From assembly GCA_002690085.1 (NCBI GenBank), contig NZDM01000085.1, positions 1 to 7,904 on the forward strand: DNA of 7,904 nucleotides, read 5' to 3'. Below, piece after piece: positions 5,451 to 7,904 of the stretch. The stretch's first letter is position 1. Every line of letters begins with the position of its first letter. The translations under genes and the position numbers were made by a program. The stretch comes from Flavobacteriaceae bacterium (GTDB taxonomy: Bacteria > Bacteroidota > Bacteroidia > Flavobacteriales > Flavobacteriaceae). The notes beneath the pieces are model-generated. The model made no database searches, was not told the origin of the DNA, and saw only the letters and a program-made list of their open reading frames with translations.

Positions 5451-6200
5451 TTAAAACGCATTGACAATGGCAGTAAAGTGTTCTGCATCAAGGGCAGCAC
5501 CTCCAATCAAGCCTCCATCCACATCTGTTTTTGAAAAAATCTCTTTTGCATTGGAAGATTTAACACTTCCACCATAAAGAATAGAAACAGAATCTGCGAG
5601 ACTTTGCACATAGGCATTGGCCAATGTTTTTCTTATAAAAGCATGCATGTCTTGTGCTTGGTCTGGTGTAGCAGTTTCTCCTGTACCGATGGCCCAAACA
5701 GGCTCATAGGCCAAAACAATTTGACTCCAATCAGCTTCAGGCAAATGAAAAAGCGCTTTTTTAATTTGACTTTCTACCACAGAATTTTCATTTCCCGACT
5801 TGCGGTCTTTTAATTCTTCTCCAAAACAAAAAATGATGCGCATCTCATGCGCCAAAGCGGTATCGACTTTTTTGGCCAGTAAATCATCAGATTCGTTAAA
5901 ATAGGCGCGGCGTTCGCTGTGACCCAAAATAACTGTTTCTACGCCTATACTTTTCAACATAGCGGCACTGACCTCACCGGTATAGGCACCGCTTTCTGCA
6001 AAGTGCATATTTTGAGCTGCCACTTTAATAGAACTTCCCTTGAGTGCGTTAATAGACGCCAAAAGATTGGTGAAGGGCGGGGCTATAATAACCTCAGTAT
6101 TAGAATGTTTGTGTTGAACAAGAAGTTTTGAAACCAATATTTCTGAGTCTACATAGTCATTATTCATTTTCCAGTTTCCAGCAACAATTTGTTTTCTCAT
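5451..6200 (-). CDS. tpiA: Triosephosphate isomerase
   Basis: This TIM-barrel enzyme interconverts dihydroxyacetone phosphate and glyceraldehyde 3-phosphate in glycolysis and gluconeogenesis. All catalytic parts are visible in the 249 residues: AGNWKMN (7-13; Asn 9, Lys 11), ILGHSERR (91-98; electrophile His 94), AYEPVWAIGTG (164-174; base Glu 166 and the mobile loop 6), and phosphate-binding YGGSV (209-213) and GGLIGGAALD (229-238). Length is standard. Its start codon forms an ATGA overlap with the stop of the preceding thioredoxin-like gene, and prmA follows after three bases. It is therefore translated as part of the operon rather than from a glycolytic cluster. Confidence 0.98.
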   Translation of the reverse strand: MRKQIVAGNWKMNNDYVDSEILVSKLLVQHKHSNTEVIIAPPFTNLLASINALKGSSIKVAAQNMHFAESGAYTGEVSAAMLKSIGVETVILGHSERRAYFNESDDLLAKKVDTALAHEMRIIFCFGEELKDRKSGNENSVVESQIKKALFHLPEADWSQIVLAYEPVWAIGTGETATPDQAQDMHAFIRKTLANAYVQSLADSVSILYGGSVKSSNAKEIFSKTDVDGGLIGGAALDAEHFTAIVNAF

Positions 6201-6685
6201 TTTAAATATTTTATTAAGTTTTTATCGGATGTTTTAATTGCTCTGTAAACGACTATGTCGCCTTCCGAATTCACAATTATAAAGCGTGGAATCCAATCCA
6301 AGTCTAAAAATGTACCCATGGGACCTTTCCAACCTGATGACATAAAATAATGATCGCCTTGAAGCGCATAGCGGCCAATTCCTTTTTTCCAAGCTTTTAT
6401 GGATTTATCTAAAGACAGAAAAATATAAACCAGCTCTGGGTGTGCGGCTTGAAGTGCTTTTATTTGTGGAAGACTCTCTACACAATCTTTACACCAAGAG
6501 GCCCACACATCAATAAAAATCGTTTTTCCAACATTTTGATCCAAAATGGTTTCAAAGGAAACGGAGTTACCATCTAATGCTTCAAAGGTATCCGCTAGGG
6601 CGGCCTCTGAGAAAGTTGTTTTAGGAGCCGATTGACAATTTAAAAAGGTATTTATACAAAGGAAAAGTAAGACGGCTTTTTTCAT
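6197..6685 (-). CDS. TlpA-like thioredoxin-fold lipoprotein with a CKDC centre
   Basis: This is an envelope thiol-disulfide protein of 162 residues. The N-terminus is a lipoprotein signal: MKK, a hydrophobic stretch to residue 15, then FLNC with probable lipid-bearing Cys 17, so the thioredoxin domain should be outside the cytoplasm. The domain has FIDVWASWCKDCVESLP (57-73), with redox pair Cys 65 and Cys 68, and the cis-Pro loop DWIPRFIIVN (130-139, Pro 133). The pair encloses Lys-Asp rather than the common Gly-Pro or Pro-Pro, which alters redox potential in related proteins; the direction here is unknown. The start lies one base after the permease stop, and the stop overlaps tpiA. The DoxX/BT_3928-like gene two places upstream may be a redox partner, which is inference. 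A thiol reductase or cytochrome-maturation role is possible. Confidence 0.85.
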   Translation of the reverse strand: MKKAVLLFLCINTFLNCQSAPKTTFSEAALADTFEALDGNSVSFETILDQNVGKTIFIDVWASWCKDCVESLPQIKALQAAHPELVYIFLSLDKSIKAWKKGIGRYALQGDHYFMSSGWKGPMGTFLDLDWIPRFIIVNSEGDIVVYRAIKTSDKNLIKYLK

Positions 6686-6686
6686 A

Positions 6687-7763
6687 TCAATTGAATTTTA
6701 TTTTTGGGTTTAAGTATGCGTACAGCAAATCAACAAAAATATTTAGAATGACAAAGATAGTGGCAATAATTAAAACAGCCCCCATTATGACGGGTAAATC
6801 TAAGGTATTTAAGGCATTTACAATTTCTTTACCCAAGCCGTTCCATCCAAAAACATACTCCACAAAAACAGCGCCTGCCAACATAGATGCAAACCAGCCT
6901 GAAATGGCGGTAACCACAGGACTCAGGGCATTTTTAAACGCATGCTTAAACAACACTTTTCTTGGACCAAGTCCTTTGGCTTTTGCGGTTTTAATATATT
7001 CTTGGTTGTAAACTTCCAACAAAGAATTTCGCATCAGCTGAGACACGACTGTTAGGGGTCGAATTCCCAAAACCAAAGCAGGCAATATTAAGTTTTTTAG
7101 TTGTAAGCGATTGGCTTCTCCAAAATCATCCAATTCATACAAACTTCCAGTCATTTCAAGGCCTGTGTATTCATGCCAAACAAATCCAAAAATCCAAGCG
7201 GCAATAATGGCCGTAAAAAAAGAAGGTAAACTCATGCCAAGCGTGCTAATGACCAAGATGCTTCGATCTTGCCATTGGTCTTTATAAAGTGCCGAAACAA
7301 GCCCTAAGAAAAGCCCTAGCACAAGGGCTATACTAATAGAAGCCGCGGCCAAAACAAATGTGTTTGGAAGCGTTTCTTTTAGAATTTGAGTGACTTTTTT
7401 TCCTTGTTTTGTAAAGGAACGGCGCAAAAATGGATATTTGACAACCCAACTACCATTTTTTAGTTTTATCAAATGCCTGAACGTATAATTACCGGACTCT
7501 AAGCTAGTGTAATGGTCTGGAATGTGCCAGTGAAAAGACATTGGGGAAAGATCGTTTAAATAGTATCCGTATTGAGTTAAAAGTGGTTGATCAAACCCAT
7601 ATTTTTTTTGAACGATGGCCAATTGGTCTTGATCTTCATTTTGACCCAACATCATCCGAGCAGGATCACCTGGTAATACATTGAAAAGAAAAAAAACAAC
7701 GGTCACCACTCCAAAAAGGGTCAGAAGGGTATTGGCTGTTTTTTTAAAAAGATAAATCCCCAA
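6687..7763 (-). CDS. ABC transporter permease, OppB/DppB family (peptide-type), TTG start
   Basis: This is an inner-membrane permease subunit of a dipeptide/oligopeptide/nickel-type ABC importer. The 358 residues show the family N-terminus: a transmembrane segment (about 10-29) followed by LPGDPAR (30-36). After a long external region come further segments at about 134-158, 168-195, 222-245, 285-305 and 325-350. The cytoplasmic coupling helix (EAA motif) is EYIKTAKAKGLGPRK (255-269) with following FKHAFKNALSP. The region between segments 1 and 2 is about 100 residues, longer than in enterobacterial DppB. The start is TTG 7763, two bases after the preceding stop; no ATG exists before Met 37, which is past LPGDPAR. 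A second permease, ATPases and binding protein are absent here, so they must be encoded elsewhere. The substrate is unknown. Confidence 0.9.
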   Translation of the reverse strand: MGIYLFKKTANTLLTLFGVVTVVFFLFNVLPGDPARMMLGQNEDQDQLAIVQKKYGFDQPLLTQYGYYLNDLSPMSFHWHIPDHYTSLESGNYTFRHLIKLKNGSWVVKYPFLRRSFTKQGKKVTQILKETLPNTFVLAAASISIALVLGLFLGLVSALYKDQWQDRSILVISTLGMSLPSFFTAIIAAWIFGFVWHEYTGLEMTGSLYELDDFGEANRLQLKNLILPALVLGIRPLTVVSQLMRNSLLEVYNQEYIKTAKAKGLGPRKVLFKHAFKNALSPVVTAISGWFASMLAGAVFVEYVFGWNGLGKEIVNALNTLDLPVIMGAVLIIATIFVILNIFVDLLYAYLNPKIKFN

Positions 7764-7765
7764 AA

Positions 7766-7904
7766 TTACAATGCTAAATCTTCAATATCATTCCAATGGA
7801 CTTTTTGCTCCACAGTGCCCTCATTAAGCTGTAAAACACCAGGGTTCGCGCGAACGACTGTCTTTAACGCTTTTTCATCACATAAGTAAAATTCAAAATT
7901 CAAG
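7766..7904 (-). CDS. C-terminal end of a BT_3928/DoxX-like membrane protein (runs off the right edge)
   Basis: The frame is open from the right edge to TAA 7768-7766 and gives the last 45 residues. These include EFYLCDEKALKTVVRANPG, then GTVEQKVHWND, and the end EDLAL. The pattern resembles the soluble tail of the BT_3928 family, Bacteroidota membrane proteins with a DoxX/MauE-like four-helix N-terminal part, but the membrane part is outside the window, so the assignment rests on the tail alone. The TTG start of the permease follows after two bases, making this the most upstream visible gene of the operon. If the family is right, a role in envelope redox chemistry with the TlpA-like protein is plausible but unproven. 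An otherwise unknown protein remains possible. Confidence 0.55.
   Translation of the reverse strand, partial: LNFEFYLCDEKALKTVVRANPGVLQLNEGTVEQKVHWNDIEDLAL

Noticed and set aside
5604..6131. Two plus-strand open frames of about 70 codons opposite tpiA
   Set aside because: Both are shadows of a fully conserved triosephosphate isomerase.
6691..7011. Plus-strand open frame of 106 codons opposite the permease
   Set aside because: It is the longest shadow frame, but it is antisense to the EAA coupling helix and the last membrane segments of a clear OppB/DppB-type permease.
1..7904. Defence system, secondary-metabolite cluster, phage or transposon
   Set aside because: Every sizeable frame is assigned to a housekeeping, transport or small-domain family, and no nuclease, integrase, transposase or repeat array was found.

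Overview
The window looks like chromosome of a Flavobacteriaceae-type Bacteroidota. The DNA is AT-rich and start codons lack convincing Shine-Dalgarno sequences. Several intergenic regions carry the Bacteroidota promoter pattern (TTG-like -33 element, 17-21 bases, then TAnnTTTG). The tRNA gene encodes no CCA. The gene set (tpiA-prmA-clpS, a BT_3928-like tail, a CstB-like sulfur enzyme, Asn-rich lipoproteins) fits the same group. No organism name can be read from the sequence itself.

Left part (1-2700). A calcium/sodium antiporter of the CaCA family runs off the left edge on the minus strand. Diverging from it on the plus strand are a possible 36-residue protein (710-820) and an aldose 1-epimerase-like mutarotase (854-1750). 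Convergent to these lie a small lipoprotein with a poly-asparagine linker and a single-domain cupin, both on the minus strand. The 2208-2700 stretch is visibly more AT-rich than the rest.

Middle (2690-4313). A tRNA-Arg(ACG) on the minus strand has its own consensus promoter and a strong intrinsic terminator starting two bases past its 3' end. Its promoter is back to back with that of a 469-residue persulfide dioxygenase-sulfurtransferase. That protein has a metallo-beta-lactamase domain, a degenerate rhodanese domain and a C-terminal rhodanese with the catalytic Cys, which is the CstB architecture for sulfide/persulfide detoxification.

Right part (4333-7904). Six minus-strand genes are packed with gaps or overlaps of at most 4 bases and read as one operon. 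In transcription order they are: a BT_3928/DoxX-like membrane protein (C-terminal end only), an OppB/DppB-type ABC permease with a TTG start, a TlpA-like thioredoxin lipoprotein with a CKDC centre, triosephosphate isomerase, the ribosomal protein L11 methyltransferase PrmA, and the N-degron adaptor ClpS. The operon thus mixes envelope redox and transport genes with glycolysis, ribosome modification and proteolysis.

I see no CRISPR array, insertion sequence, phage gene or clear mobile element. No gene-free stretch exceeds about 120 bases. Most of the window is housekeeping. The points most worth a second look are the covarying A19-U56 elbow in the tRNA, the unrecognised small ORF with a promoter match inside it, the dyad over the start of the sulfur gene, and the composition of the operon.
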